Part shown: in pieces, positions 16,623-25,972 of the stretch
How positions within the stretch are numbered: position 1 is the first letter of the stretch
Layout: the number at the start of each line of letters is the position of its first letter
Assembly (NCBI GenBank): GCA_026414365.1
Contig: JAOAJD010000001.1
Location: 231,687 to 295,686, forward strand
From: Candidatus Iainarchaeum sp.
Lineage (GTDB): Archaea > Iainarchaeota > Iainarchaeia > Iainarchaeales > SKW153
DNA: 64,000 nucleotides
Direction: 5' to 3'
Position numbers and translations under genes: made by a program
Notes under the pieces: generated by a model
What the model saw: only the letters and a program-made list of their open reading frames with translations
Databases searched by the model: none
Told to the model about the DNA's origin: nothing

Positions 16623-17834
16623 TCACACCTTTGGCTCTATCATTTTTAGATAGAAAGTCATAATAATTAAAACAACTGGCATAAAAACAAAGTAAAAGAA
16701 TAAAAAAATACTAACAGGCAAAGAAAAAGATAAAAATCCAAAAGGCACAGAAGATATTGCACCTAATAAAGCCACAAAAACAGGGAATACTATTGCCCCT
16801 ACAATAAACAAAACACCGAAGAAATTTAACTTTTCACCGAAATCTCTCACTTTCATCGTTAACTCAAAAGAAACATCTTCTGCAATCTTTGTCATCATAG
16901 TAGAAAGATTACCACCTGTACGCATAGCTCTAAGCATCTGCAAAATTGCTGATTTTAACGCTTTAGAATTTGTTCTTATAGCAAAATGCTCCAGTGCATC
17001 TTTAATGTCAGTTCCCTCTTCAACCTCTCTTATTGTTCTTGCAAATTCTTCTGAAAGTACACCATAATCAGAAGAGGCGATAGTTTGCAAAGTTTTGTAA
17101 AGTCCAACACCTGATTTTACCTGTGTAGCCATATGTCTTAGAGCGAATGGTAATTCAGTGTTTAAATCATCCGCTCTTTTTTTTGCTATACTAGATGGAA
17201 GTAGCAAAGCCACGCAAAAAACAAATATTGAAAAAGCGAATGCAAACAACGCACTTAACAAAAAGTTTGATAGTAATTTTATACCTAATATATCAGTAGA
17301 TATGAATTCTATTTCAAAATAGCTACTTAGGACAGAAATAAAAACAAAAGATAATAGAAGAGATAAAATAAAGGCAATTGCACAAGCAACTAAAGAAATC
17401 GCTAAATATTGATGAACACTCAATCGTATATTTGCACAATATAATTGAAAAGCCAAAGACTTTACAAAAGATAAATTCTTTATTTTATTTAAAAAAAAAT
17501 CAAAAAAATCTTTTAAAGATAGATATATTTTGCCCAATGCTGCTGCTAAAGGGGAGTAATATTCTACCATATCGAAAGATTCATCTTTACTCAATTGAGC
17601 AACTGAACCTTCATAACCTTTGAGTATTTGATCTCCTATAACTTTGCTTCTAATATCACCTATTTTTCCTTCTGCCTCTTCAAGAACAATACCTTCTCGT
17701 TTATATTTTTCTTTTATTTTTCTCACAATTTCATCTACTTTTTCTATATCAATTGGTTGCGAAACGCTCTCCTTTGTTTCTTTTTTTTCTTCTTTAAAGA
17801 ATTCATTTTTTTTATTATCTTTCGAATCCCCCAT
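16623..17834 (-). CDS. Archaeal TadB/FlaJ-like pilus platform protein (first copy)
   Basis: A 403-aa platform protein with a charged, Lys/Glu-rich N-terminal tail of about 90 residues and four or more transmembrane helices. The T2SSF domain shows LPFALRHMATQVKSGVGLYKTLQTIA and LQMLRAMRTGGNLSTMMTKIAEDV. The start lies 1 bp after the ATPase stop codon. In archaeal type IV pili this protein anchors the ATPase and drives subunit extraction from the membrane. The long acidic/basic tail may interact with the similarly charged N-terminus of the ATPase; that is inference. Confidence 0.88.
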   Translation of the reverse strand: MGDSKDNKKNEFFKEEKKETKESVSQPIDIEKVDEIVRKIKEKYKREGIVLEEAEGKIGDIRSKVIGDQILKGYEGSVAQLSKDESFDMVEYYSPLAAALGKIYLSLKDFFDFFLNKIKNLSFVKSLAFQLYCANIRLSVHQYLAISLVACAIAFILSLLLSFVFISVLSSYFEIEFISTDILGIKLLSNFLLSALFAFAFSIFVFCVALLLPSSIAKKRADDLNTELPFALRHMATQVKSGVGLYKTLQTIASSDYGVLSEEFARTIREVEEGTDIKDALEHFAIRTNSKALKSAILQMLRAMRTGGNLSTMMTKIAEDVSFELTMKVRDFGEKLNFFGVLFIVGAIVFPVFVALLGAISSVPFGFLSFSLPVSIFLFFYFVFMPVVLIIMTFYLKMIEPKV

Positions 17835-17835
17835 A

Positions 17836-19494
17836 TCAACCCTTCTTATCTAATAAATATTTTTCACATTCTCTTGAAACTTCTACAACATTTCTTATAC
17901 CTTGTTTTCTAAGATTGTCTAAGAAATTAGCTCTTGAGTATACTTCTGCTTCTATTTGTTTCATTGTTAATCCTGTATATTGTTGTAAATCGTTTAAATA
18001 TTTAACTTTAACGGCCACCTTTTCTATATTATCTTTCACTGGATCCCATATATATATTTGTTGAATTTTTGGTTTTCCTGAAAGCACATCTACAACTTCA
18101 CCTATCTCAACAATTCTTCTTATTGTACCTTTTCTCTTATCATGAATTCTACTTTCTACAATAATTAAATCTAAACCAGACAACATTAAAACAGGAACAT
18201 TCATAGGAGGACTTATTATTCTAACTATTGTTTCGTCTGCAGAGTTTGCGTGTATTGTACCCATACTACCCTGATGACCTGTATTCATAGCAGTAAATAA
18301 AGAAAATGCCTCTGCATGTCTTACCTCCCCAACTATAATCCTATCTGGTCTCATTCTTAGAGCATTTTTAGTTAGTATATCTAAAGATATTTCGCCTGTA
18401 CCCTCAATAGTAGGAGGTCTAGCCTCCATTCTTATCCAATGTTTTAAAGGCAAGTTGAGCTCTGCTGTATCTTCTATAGAAATTATTCTCTCATAACTTG
18501 GAATAAAAGAAGATAAAACATTTAATAGAGTTGTTTTACCTGAGCCTGTACCGCCAGCAATTAGTATGTTTGCAGGTTTAACTTTTAAACCTTCTACACA
18601 TAGCCATAAAAAAGCTGCAAGTTCTGTAGAAAGAGTATTAAAATCTATTAGATCAATCACAGAAAAAGGATCCTCTTTGAATTTTCTTATTGTTAAAGTA
18701 GATGAATCTACAGAAGCTGGTGGTATTGTAGCATTTACTCTGCTTCCATCAGCTAGTCTGGCATCAAGTAACGGCGAGGATAAATCAACTCTCCTACCAA
18801 CAGAAGCTGCAATCCTGTTTATCAAATCTTGTATTTCTTTTTCAGTGAAGAAGACAACATTAGTTAACATCATTTCATACTTCCTATGGAAAACATATAC
18901 TGGTTTTTTTGCCCCTATTACCATTATTTCTTCCAGATTATCATCTCTGACTAAAGGATCTATTAAACCATAACCAACCATCTCTCTAACTACAGCATCT
19001 GCATAAAAGTCCCACTTTGTTGGAGGAACTTTAAGCTCAGTTGATTCTTTTAGTATCTCAATAACTTTTTTATAGTAAGTTGTTCTCCTCTCCCTTTCGT
19101 CTCTTATTCTATATGGTGATATAGTTACTAATCTTGTAACTATTTCTTTAATTGTGTTTATCGTTGCTCTCTCTGCTGCCGATGGTCTGGGTACTGGAAC
19201 GGTGTAAAGAAGAAGAGATTCTCCTTCTAACTTGTATATTTTCGTGTTACCGTAAGAATCTATTAAAACCTTCTTGATTTTTTCTAAATCATTGGTAAAC
19301 TTCTCTTCTTCAGCTCCATAAAAGATAGCTTCTTCTTTTTGTTCATCGCTAAATTTTTTCTCTTCAGCAAAGATATTTTCATCAGCTTTCTCTTTAGAAG
19401 AATCTTCTTCTTTCTTAACTTCTTGACCTTTGGCTATTTCTTGCTCCTTAGTTTCTTTTACTTTTTTCATCAAATCTTTTAAATACTCTGGCAT
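17836..19494 (-). CDS. Type IV pilus assembly ATPase (TadA/VirB11/FlaI family)
   Basis: A 552-aa hexameric secretion ATPase that powers pilin polymerisation. The first 90 residues are highly charged. The N-terminal domain includes ATINTIKEIV and the adapter REMVGYGLIDPLVRDDNLEEIMV. The Walker A motif is IAGGTGSGKTT. Asp-box and Walker B-like features are ISIEDTAEL and RPDRIIVGEVRHAEA, and the His box is GHQGSMGTIHANSA. A TTTATATATAC TATA box lies about 20-30 nt upstream of the ATG at 19494. It heads the run of minus-strand pilus genes. Confidence 0.95.
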   Translation of the reverse strand: MPEYLKDLMKKVKETKEQEIAKGQEVKKEEDSSKEKADENIFAEEKKFSDEQKEEAIFYGAEEEKFTNDLEKIKKVLIDSYGNTKIYKLEGESLLLYTVPVPRPSAAERATINTIKEIVTRLVTISPYRIRDERERRTTYYKKVIEILKESTELKVPPTKWDFYADAVVREMVGYGLIDPLVRDDNLEEIMVIGAKKPVYVFHRKYEMMLTNVVFFTEKEIQDLINRIAASVGRRVDLSSPLLDARLADGSRVNATIPPASVDSSTLTIRKFKEDPFSVIDLIDFNTLSTELAAFLWLCVEGLKVKPANILIAGGTGSGKTTLLNVLSSFIPSYERIISIEDTAELNLPLKHWIRMEARPPTIEGTGEISLDILTKNALRMRPDRIIVGEVRHAEAFSLFTAMNTGHQGSMGTIHANSADETIVRIISPPMNVPVLMLSGLDLIIVESRIHDKRKGTIRRIVEIGEVVDVLSGKPKIQQIYIWDPVKDNIEKVAVKVKYLNDLQQYTGLTMKQIEAEVYSRANFLDNLRKQGIRNVVEVSRECEKYLLDKKG

Positions 19495-19612
19495 TTCATT
19501 AACTTAATAGTTTATTAGTATATATAAATCTTAATGTAAAATAAGAAAATGATTTAAGGAGTTATTTAGAAAATAGAAAAACAAAGAAACTTTTAATCAC
19601 CAAATCTAAAGA

Positions 19613-21334
19613 TTATTTAAACTCTTGTATCTCTCCTTTTAATTTATTTATAAAATCTTCAAAAGGTAATTGTATTAATTTATTATTCTGCCTTATAGTT
19701 ACTGTTTTATTCTCTAATTCCTTTTTACCAATTGCTATTATATAATTGAATTTTTGCAATTCTGCATCTCTTACTTTTGCAGCTACAGTTTCTTTTCTAA
19801 GATCTAATTCTACTCTAAAATAATTACTCAAAAGTTTATTATAGATATCTAAAGAATAATCATAAAACTCTTCAGATATTGGAATTATCATTACTTGATT
19901 AGGACTTAACCACAAAGGAAATCTACCACCATAGTGCTCTATTAATATTCCTATAAATCTCTCAATCGAACCAAATACAACTCTATGTATCATTACAGGA
20001 GTGTGAGGCTTATCATCTTTTCCAATGTAGAATAACTCAAAGTTAAGAGGCATAAGAAAATCGAGTTGTACTGTAGCACATTGCCAAGTTCTACCTAGAG
20101 AATCTCTTATGTGAAAATCAATCTTAGGTCCATAGAAAGCACCTTCTCCTTCATTTATCTTATATTTTATGCCCAAACTGTCTAATGCTTTTTTAAGTGA
20201 AGAAGTTGCTTTCTCCCAAATTTCATCAGAACCCATTGAATTTTTTGGTCTTGTGCTAAGTTCTACGTGATAATCAAAATTAAACTTTTTGTAGACAAAA
20301 TCTATTAGATCAATAACTCCTTTAACTTCTTGTTCTATTTGGTCTTCTGTACAAAAAATATGAGCATCGTCTTGAGTAAACTTTCTAACTCTCAACAAAC
20401 CATTTAAAACCCCGGATAATTCATGTCTGTGTACTGTTCCAACTTCGGCCATTCTCAAGGGCAACTCTTTATAAGATCTTCTTTTTGATTTATAAATCAA
20501 AATATGACCTGGGCAATTCATAGGCTTTATTGCATAATCCTCATTATCTATCTTAGTAAAATACATATTTTCTTTATAATGATCCCAATGTCCTGATTTT
20601 ATCCAAAGTGTTTTTTTCAAAATGATTGGAGTTATAACTTCAACATAACCTCGTTTGAAATGTTCCCTTCTCCAAAATTCCATTAAAGAATTCCAAATAA
20701 CCACTCCCTTTGGATGGAAGAAAGCAACTCCTGGAGCTTCTTCTTGCATACTAAAAAGATCCAGTTCTTTCCCTAACTTAATATGATTTCTTTTTTTAGC
20801 TTCTTCAATTTTATTCAAATAATCATCAAGCATGTCTTTGCTTGGAAAGGTTATCCCATAAATTCTTTGAAGCATCTTGTTTTTCTCATCTCCTCTCCAA
20901 TAAGCTCCACTAACTTTCAATAACTTTATTGCCTTTATTTTTGAAGTATAATCGATGTGTGGACCTCTGCAAAGATCAATAAAATCACCTGTCTTATAAA
21001 TAGAAATTTTTTCTTCACTGGGCAATTCTTTAATTAACTCTATCTTATAAGGATTACTTTTAAACAATTCTAAGGCTTCTTCTCTTGTTATCTCTTTTCT
21101 TTCAAACCTATCATTTTTCTTTGCTAGTTCTTTCATTTTTTCTTCTATTTTTTCTAAATCTTCAGGAGTAAAAGGTTTGTCTATATCAAAATCATAATAA
21201 AATCCTTCCTCAATTGGTGGCCCAATAGTTGGTTTTGCATTTGGAAATATCTTTAAAACTGCAGATGCAAGTAAATGAGCACTTGAATGCCAAAATTTTT
21301 CTCTTTCTTCTTTGTTATTAAAATCTATCGTCAT
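19613..21334 (-). CDS. thrS: Threonyl-tRNA synthetase, bacterial/eukaryotic-type editing domain, no TGS domain
   Basis: Charges tRNA-Thr. The protein starts straight at the N2 editing domain: HSSAHLLASAVLK gives H-x3-H, and DLCRGPHIDYT with SGAYWRG gives the remaining editing residues. The class II core follows with MNCPGHILIYKS (zinc Cys), VGTVHRHELSGVLNGLLRVRKFTQDDAHIF (motif 2) and HRVVFGSIERF (motif 3). A C-terminal anticodon-binding domain ends it. At 573 aa it lacks the N1/TGS domain of about 60 residues found in E. coli ThrRS. It also has the bacterial-type editor, not the D-aminoacyl-deacylase-like editor of most archaea. Confidence 0.95.
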   Translation of the reverse strand: MTIDFNNKEEREKFWHSSAHLLASAVLKIFPNAKPTIGPPIEEGFYYDFDIDKPFTPEDLEKIEEKMKELAKKNDRFERKEITREEALELFKSNPYKIELIKELPSEEKISIYKTGDFIDLCRGPHIDYTSKIKAIKLLKVSGAYWRGDEKNKMLQRIYGITFPSKDMLDDYLNKIEEAKKRNHIKLGKELDLFSMQEEAPGVAFFHPKGVVIWNSLMEFWRREHFKRGYVEVITPIILKKTLWIKSGHWDHYKENMYFTKIDNEDYAIKPMNCPGHILIYKSKRRSYKELPLRMAEVGTVHRHELSGVLNGLLRVRKFTQDDAHIFCTEDQIEQEVKGVIDLIDFVYKKFNFDYHVELSTRPKNSMGSDEIWEKATSSLKKALDSLGIKYKINEGEGAFYGPKIDFHIRDSLGRTWQCATVQLDFLMPLNFELFYIGKDDKPHTPVMIHRVVFGSIERFIGILIEHYGGRFPLWLSPNQVMIIPISEEFYDYSLDIYNKLLSNYFRVELDLRKETVAAKVRDAELQKFNYIIAIGKKELENKTVTIRQNNKLIQLPFEDFINKLKGEIQEFK

Positions 21335-21441
21335 AAGGAAATATTACACTAATAATAAATAAATAATATTGGTTCAATTTGACTCCTGACTAAAAAAACA
21401 AAAAAGAATAAATTCAAAAAATGAAAAAATAAAAAATAATT

Positions 21442-22671
21442 ATGGAAAGAGGACTTTGTGTAAAGTGTAAGGGCAGGTTGTTTTGTGGTTTGCATAAATG
21501 TCCCCTTCTTGAAAAGAAAAAAAACTATTTAAAAATAAAAGAAAGATTGAAAGATGAATTTATTGCATACACCCCTCCTTCCATCTTTATAACTTGGAAG
21601 AAATATCCAAAAGTTGACGTAGCCCCATTGGCCTCCTTTGATAATAGCAAAAAGGTTTCATTTTATGATATGCCAGAAAACTGGTTTGGATTGGATGCAA
21701 ACAAGATTATTTCTTTTAGAGAATCTTTGATAATGCCTTACAAAAGTTTTGAAAAAGAAGATGCAGCAGAACCAAGTTATGAACTTTTAGAAATACAAGA
21801 ATCTGCAATGACTATTGGTTCATTGATGAGTGAGTATGAAATAAAAGAAAAACCTAAGTTAGAAGTAAGTTTCTCAGAATACTATGCTCCTGTAGGTCCT
21901 AAAGCAGAAATGAAAAGATTTGATTTATTAGAAAACCCAAAAATTCCTAGGAAAGTTGATTATCTAAATTCTGACACTGATGCAAAAGCAAGTGATGCAA
22001 TATATGAATTATATAACTCTGGATTTCAAGTAAGTTATTTATCCAAAATACTAAGTATTGGTACATTAGGAATTGAAAGAAAAAGAAAGTTAGTTCCAAC
22101 AAGATGGGCAATTACCGCAGTTGACTCTACCTTGGCAGACAAATTAATTGAAGAGAAAATTAAAAACTATAATAAGATAGATTGTTATAAAATTTTTCAT
22201 TCAGAGTATTTAGAAAATACTTTCTATATCTTACTTATGCCATACGAATGGTCTTTTGAACAATTAGAAGCATGGAAAGCAGGATCTTTCTGGAATAGAT
22301 CGAATGAAGAAGTAGAGATAATCTCAGATTATGAATTATATGAAGGAAGAAAAGAATACGCAGCTAATGTTTCAGGTGCATACTATGCAGCAAAACTTGC
22401 AGTAGCAGAATATTTGGTAAAAGAAAAGATACAGGCTTCTGTTATTGTGTTTAGAGAAATAAGTGATAAATATCAAATACCTCTGGGAGTTTGGCAAATA
22501 AGAGAAAATGTGAGAAATGCCATGAAAAACAAATACGTAGAATTTAATAATTTAGATGATGCGCTTTTGCATCTCAGCAAGAGATTATCTGTTAACATAT
22601 CTGCTTATACAAAAAAATCTGTTCTTATCGACAAAATAAAAAAGCAAAAAAGGATAATTGATTTTTTTTAA
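21442..22671 (+). CDS. Nre-family archaeal DNA repair protein with PIP box
   Basis: Nre proteins (COG1602) are archaeal factors linked to DNA damage resistance that work with PCNA. The N-terminal Cys cluster CVKCKGRLFCGLHKCP is visible at residues 5-20, as in the family. A conserved core follows (KVDVAPLASFDN, NWFGLD, KRKLVPTRWAITAVD). The last eight residues, QKRIIDFF, fit the PCNA-interacting motif Q-x-x-h-x-x-F-F exactly. The length of 409 aa is normal. It appears monocistronic between divergent thrS and the downstream transglutaminase gene. Confidence 0.92.
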   Translation: MERGLCVKCKGRLFCGLHKCPLLEKKKNYLKIKERLKDEFIAYTPPSIFITWKKYPKVDVAPLASFDNSKKVSFYDMPENWFGLDANKIISFRESLIMPYKSFEKEDAAEPSYELLEIQESAMTIGSLMSEYEIKEKPKLEVSFSEYYAPVGPKAEMKRFDLLENPKIPRKVDYLNSDTDAKASDAIYELYNSGFQVSYLSKILSIGTLGIERKRKLVPTRWAITAVDSTLADKLIEEKIKNYNKIDCYKIFHSEYLENTFYILLMPYEWSFEQLEAWKAGSFWNRSNEEVEIISDYELYEGRKEYAANVSGAYYAAKLAVAEYLVKEKIQASVIVFREISDKYQIPLGVWQIRENVRNAMKNKYVEFNNLDDALLHLSKRLSVNISAYTKKSVLIDKIKKQKRIIDFF

Positions 22672-22727
22672 TAAAGGTTCGATAAATTTAAATAAATACA
22701 AAATTTTCTTTTATTAAGAGATGAGAA

Positions 22728-24626
22728 ATGAAAAATAAAATAAGATTGTTGTCGAAAGTTTTACTTGTTTTTATTCTTTTTACTTTCATTCAACAAAATT
22801 GCTTTTGCTTGGACACATATATTGAAAATATTAAATCATTAGATGTAAACGTAACACAAAGAATTATAGGAAAGATATCTGGAGAAGTTAGTAGAGGTGA
22901 TGAAATAGAAATAAAAATAGGTACTTTTAAAGAAAATGAAAATCAAATAGTTCTAAAAAGAGAAGCACTAATGAGTATAAAAGGAAAAACAGTTTATGGA
23001 ATTTTCGAAGAAGATAAGAATGAAAATGTTTTTGCAGTATTTAAAATTAAAAATCTTGAAGAATTCGGAACTGGAGATTTTAATATAGAAATAAAGTCTC
23101 GTGTAGTTAGAACGGCTGCCTACAAATTTGATGAAGATATTTCTATTGATCAAATAGAAAAAATTGAAGAGTTTTTAGAACCAACAAACTATATAGAAAG
23201 TGATGATCCTGACTTAAAAGTTAAGACAGAAATCGAATTTAAAAGTGAAAGTTTTTTGGATACTTTAGTTGATGTAGTCAGTTGGGTAAATAAAAACATC
23301 GAATATGACAAAAATAATTATGTTTATATTACAAATTCTGCAAGAAAAACATATATAGAAAGAAAAGGGGTTTGTGACGAATTTTCTTTACTAACTGCAG
23401 CTTTCTTGAGAATTAAGAAAATTCCAACAAAATATGTTGTTGGAGTAACTACAGACATGAATTCTTCTGGAAATCATGCCTGGTTAAAAGCCTATGGGAA
23501 TAGATGGTATTATTTAGATCCTACATATAATCAAGTAATATTTCTAGACGCCGGGCATTTAGAGATTAGTGAAGCAGAAGATCCATCTAAAATAAAAGAC
23601 TTTATTGTTAAAACAAAAACAAAGTATAAAATCGATATCTATGTGAAACATGAAGATCCTGAAGTACAAATAAATTCTTATGAGAAGTTTAGCAAAATGG
23701 TAAATTTTGTTATAGGTGCGTCTACTAGACCCAAAAAATGGGAAGATGCAAAGATATCAGTAATAGTAAAAAATATATCAAATGAAAATATAGTAATTCC
23801 ATTTACTTTTTTAATACATGAAGATTTTGAAATAAAAGATAATTTTAAAAAAAATGTTTGGTTGAAAGAAAACGAAGAAAAGACAGTCGAATGGTTGATT
23901 AAAAATACTGTCGAAATAATTTTACCTTTAAACTATTTATATAAATACAAATATTTTGTGGTGACACCGGATCAAAATCAAGCAGGAATAATTGAAATTT
24001 TGCCAGGCCCTAAAGAAGAATATATAAGAATAAAAGACGTGTCTACAATAACTGACTACGATCAAAATGTTGTTTCTATTTATCTCAAATATGAGAACAC
24101 TTTTGATGCAGTCAAAAAAGCAACAATAGAAGTATATTTCAACTTTAAATTGACCAAAAAAGAAGATATTGAACTTTTACCTGACTACAATTATATAAAG
24201 ATTGAAATAAACAATCCACCAAATAAATATTTTGGATTCTATGAAATTTATATAACTTATGAAAACGAAAAAGAGAAATACTCTTTTTACCTATGGCCGA
24301 AACTACCTAGAATAAAAGAATTTATTCTACCAACAATAGAAATGCCGGATATAGAAGATGGTAACACATACTCTGATAATAACGAACAAATAACAGATGA
24401 AAATTATATTAATGATAAAAACGATGATGAAACAGATATTTTAAATGAAAAAAATAATAATACAGAAACTTATGAAGAAGTAGAAGATAGTTATGAAGAT
24501 ACTTCTAATAAAGAAAATGGTGATGAATTAATCACAAGATATTTTATTTATTCGATATTTATTATATCAACAATCCTATTTTTGGCAGCAATAGCTTTCT
24601 TAGTTTTAAAAAGAGTGAATTATTAA
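22728..24626 (+). CDS. Membrane-anchored transglutaminase-like ectoprotein
   Basis: A 632-aa cell-surface protein. It has an N-terminal signal peptide (about 1-27) and then a transglutaminase-like cysteine protease fold. The catalytic Cys is in KGVCDEFSLL, His in NHAWLKAYG and Asp in YYLDPTYN (about residues 215-265). Two Ig-like regions follow, then an acidic Asn/Asp/Glu-rich stalk of about 70 residues and a C-terminal transmembrane helix. This architecture occurs in archaeal envelope proteins that may cut or cross-link surface proteins. The substrate is unknown. Confidence 0.82.
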   Translation: MKNKIRLLSKVLLVFILFTFIQQNCFCLDTYIENIKSLDVNVTQRIIGKISGEVSRGDEIEIKIGTFKENENQIVLKREALMSIKGKTVYGIFEEDKNENVFAVFKIKNLEEFGTGDFNIEIKSRVVRTAAYKFDEDISIDQIEKIEEFLEPTNYIESDDPDLKVKTEIEFKSESFLDTLVDVVSWVNKNIEYDKNNYVYITNSARKTYIERKGVCDEFSLLTAAFLRIKKIPTKYVVGVTTDMNSSGNHAWLKAYGNRWYYLDPTYNQVIFLDAGHLEISEAEDPSKIKDFIVKTKTKYKIDIYVKHEDPEVQINSYEKFSKMVNFVIGASTRPKKWEDAKISVIVKNISNENIVIPFTFLIHEDFEIKDNFKKNVWLKENEEKTVEWLIKNTVEIILPLNYLYKYKYFVVTPDQNQAGIIEILPGPKEEYIRIKDVSTITDYDQNVVSIYLKYENTFDAVKKATIEVYFNFKLTKKEDIELLPDYNYIKIEINNPPNKYFGFYEIYITYENEKEKYSFYLWPKLPRIKEFILPTIEMPDIEDGNTYSDNNEQITDENYINDKNDDETDILNEKNNNTETYEEVEDSYEDTSNKENGDELITRYFIYSIFIISTILFLAAIAFLVLKRVNY

Positions 24627-24671
24627 AAACAATAGTTACAAATAATTTATTTAATTATATAAAAACTATTT

Positions 24672-24770
24672 GCGATCGTAGTCTAGTGGTTAGGATAGGG
24701 CCTTGCCAATTTATAAACAAAATTAAAAAGCAAAAAGGCTCTGACCCGGGTTCGAATCCCGGCGATCGCA
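24672..24770 (+). tRNA. tRNA-Gly (GCC) with 27-nt intron
   Basis: The acceptor stem GCGATCG pairs with CGATCGC, with discriminator A and no encoded CCA. The D-arm is GTCTAGTGGTTAGGAT and the T-arm CCGGG-TTCGAAT-CCCGG. The anticodon stem GGGCC/GGCTC is interrupted after position 37 by an intron at 24709-24735. TTGC in the loop pairs with GCAA in the intron, flanked by 3-nt bulges CAA and AAA. This is the bulge-helix-bulge cut by the archaeal splicing endonuclease. Splicing gives loop TTGCCAA with anticodon GCC. Confidence 0.93.
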
Positions 24771-24861
24771 CTAATACTTCATTTTTCATTTTAAATTATT
24801 ACTAAAAAAGTTCAGTCAAAAAACTAATTTATTAAAATTTAAAAACAAGAAATTTAAATAT

Positions 24862-24935
24862 GGGCCTGTAGGCTAGCCAGGATAGACCATCCGGCTTCGG
24901 ACCGGATTGCGTGGGTTCGAATCCCACCAGGCTCA
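24862..24935 (+). tRNA. tRNA-Arg (TCG)
   Basis: The acceptor stem GGGCCTG pairs with CAGGCTC (one G-U pair), discriminator A, no encoded CCA. The anticodon stem TCCGG/CCGGA closes the loop CTTCGGA, giving anticodon TCG. The T-arm is GTGGG-TTCGAAT-CCCAC. The D-stem is weak, with one apparent C-A mismatch. No intron is present. It is 91 bp downstream of tRNA-Gly(GCC), with AATTTAAATA directly before the 5' end. Confidence 0.93.
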
Positions 24936-25036
24936 TCAACTTAGGAGTTAATCTTTTTAATTCTTTTCTAACAAAAGGCTATTTTATAGGCTTGATTACC
25001 AAACTTGACCTATATTCAACTAAAAAAGGTGTGTAA

Positions 25037-25192
25037 ATGAAAACTTGTATCAGTTGTAAAAAAGAGATTACAAAAGAATATGTTGAGTTCAAATGCCCTT
25101 CATGTAACAAACACAAGATAATAAGATGTTTACACTGTAAAAAAACATCAAAGGAGTATAGCTGTCCAGAATGTGGATTTTCTGGACCATAG
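25037..25192 (+). CDS. 51-aa zinc-ribbon protein (DUF1610/HVO_2753-like)
   Basis: A tiny protein missing from the ORF track. It carries four C-x-x-C pairs (CISC, CPSC, CLHC, CPEC) that would form two zinc knuckles. It resembles the archaeal DUF1610 zinc-ribbon proteins, which are commonly encoded directly upstream of elongation factor 1-beta, exactly as here. The AAGGTG ribosome site lies 5 nt before the ATG. A translation-related or RNA-binding role is presumed from that conserved pairing; none is shown by the sequence. Confidence 0.85.
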   Translation: MKTCISCKKEITKEYVEFKCPSCNKHKIIRCLHCKKTSKEYSCPECGFSGP

Positions 25193-25219
25193 GAATTGAG
25201 ATAAATTAAAGGTGTGATT

Positions 25220-25480
25220 GTGGGAAGTACTATCCTAATATATAAAATAAAACCAAAAGAAGATTTTGATACAAAAAAAGTTATGGAAGATTTAAAAAAA
25301 ATACAAAAAGGTAGATGCACTGATGCAAAAGAGATCCCAATTGGGTTTGGAATAAAAATAGTAAAGGCAGTAGTAATGGTGCCTGAAAAGCAAGAGAACA
25401 TAATAAATGAAGTTACTGAAGAAATAATGAAGATAAATTCTGTTGAAGAAGCAGAGATAGAAGGAATGACATTGGCATAA
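25220..25480 (+). CDS. Translation elongation factor aEF-1 beta
   Basis: The guanine-nucleotide exchange factor for aEF1A, 86 aa. The family pattern is clear: STILIYKIKPKEDFDTKKVMEDL, then IGFGIKIVKAVVMVPE and the final SVEEAEIEGMTLA. I chose the GTG at 25220, which encodes a normal M-G start and follows an AGGTG ribosome site. The track GTG at 25214 lies within that site. It follows the zinc-ribbon gene by 27 bp and is probably cotranscribed with it. Confidence 0.93.
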   Translation: MGSTILIYKIKPKEDFDTKKVMEDLKKIQKGRCTDAKEIPIGFGIKIVKAVVMVPEKQENIINEVTEEIMKINSVEEAEIEGMTLA

Positions 25481-25556
25481 CAATTAAATTGATTTTTAAA
25501 TCTTTCTTAAGAAGGACTTATTTATTACCCCAATAAAACTTATTTTGAGTGATTTT

Positions 25557-25763
25557 ATGAAGAAACTAACCAGATTTGAAATTGCTAGACTGATAAGTGC
25601 TAGAGCACTACAATTAGCTTTAGGTGCTCCTTTGTTGATAAAAGCCGAAGAAAAAACAACAATGTTAGACTTGGCAAAAAGGGAGTTTGAAGAAAAAGTA
25701 ATTCCGCTTACAGTATTGAGAGAATACCCTAACGGAAAAGTAGAAAAAGTAGAGGTATTTTGA
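25557..25763 (+). CDS. rpoK: DNA-directed RNA polymerase subunit Rpo6 (RpoK)
   Basis: The archaeal homologue of omega/RPB6, needed for RNA polymerase assembly. The core motif TRFEIARLISARALQLALGAP is unmistakable. I prefer the ATG at 25557, which gives 68 aa starting MKKLTRFE. A GTGAT ribosome site precedes it, and the TTG at 25545 would place that site inside the gene. Its stop codon overlaps the open frame of S17e by a few bases. Confidence 0.93.
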   Translation: MKKLTRFEIARLISARALQLALGAPLLIKAEEKTTMLDLAKREFEEKVIPLTVLREYPNGKVEKVEVF

Positions 25764-25777
25764 AGAGGTGTTCTAAG

Positions 25778-25972
25778 TTGGGAAAAGCTGTACCAAAAAT
25801 AATAAAAACAAGAGCGTTGCAGCTAATCGAGTTATATAAAGATAAATTCACTACCGATTTCTATAAAAACAAAGAATTTGTAAAAAGCCTAGAGCTACCT
25901 CTATCTAAGACAACAGTAAACAAAATAGTTGGTTATATAACAAGGGTAATGAAGAAGGCTTCTTCTCAATAA
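25778..25972 (+). CDS. rps17e: Ribosomal protein S17e
   Basis: Small-subunit protein S17e, 64 aa. Recognised by KIIKTRALQLIELYKDKFTTDFYKNKEFV and the closing KIVGYITRVMKK. I chose the TTG at 25778 because a GAGGTG ribosome site sits 8 nt before it and the product then begins at the usual place. The track start 18 bases upstream would include the site. The 3' end overlaps the convergent rad50 gene by 7 bp. Confidence 0.92.
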   Translation: MGKAVPKIIKTRALQLIELYKDKFTTDFYKNKEFVKSLELPLSKTTVNKIVGYITRVMKKASSQ

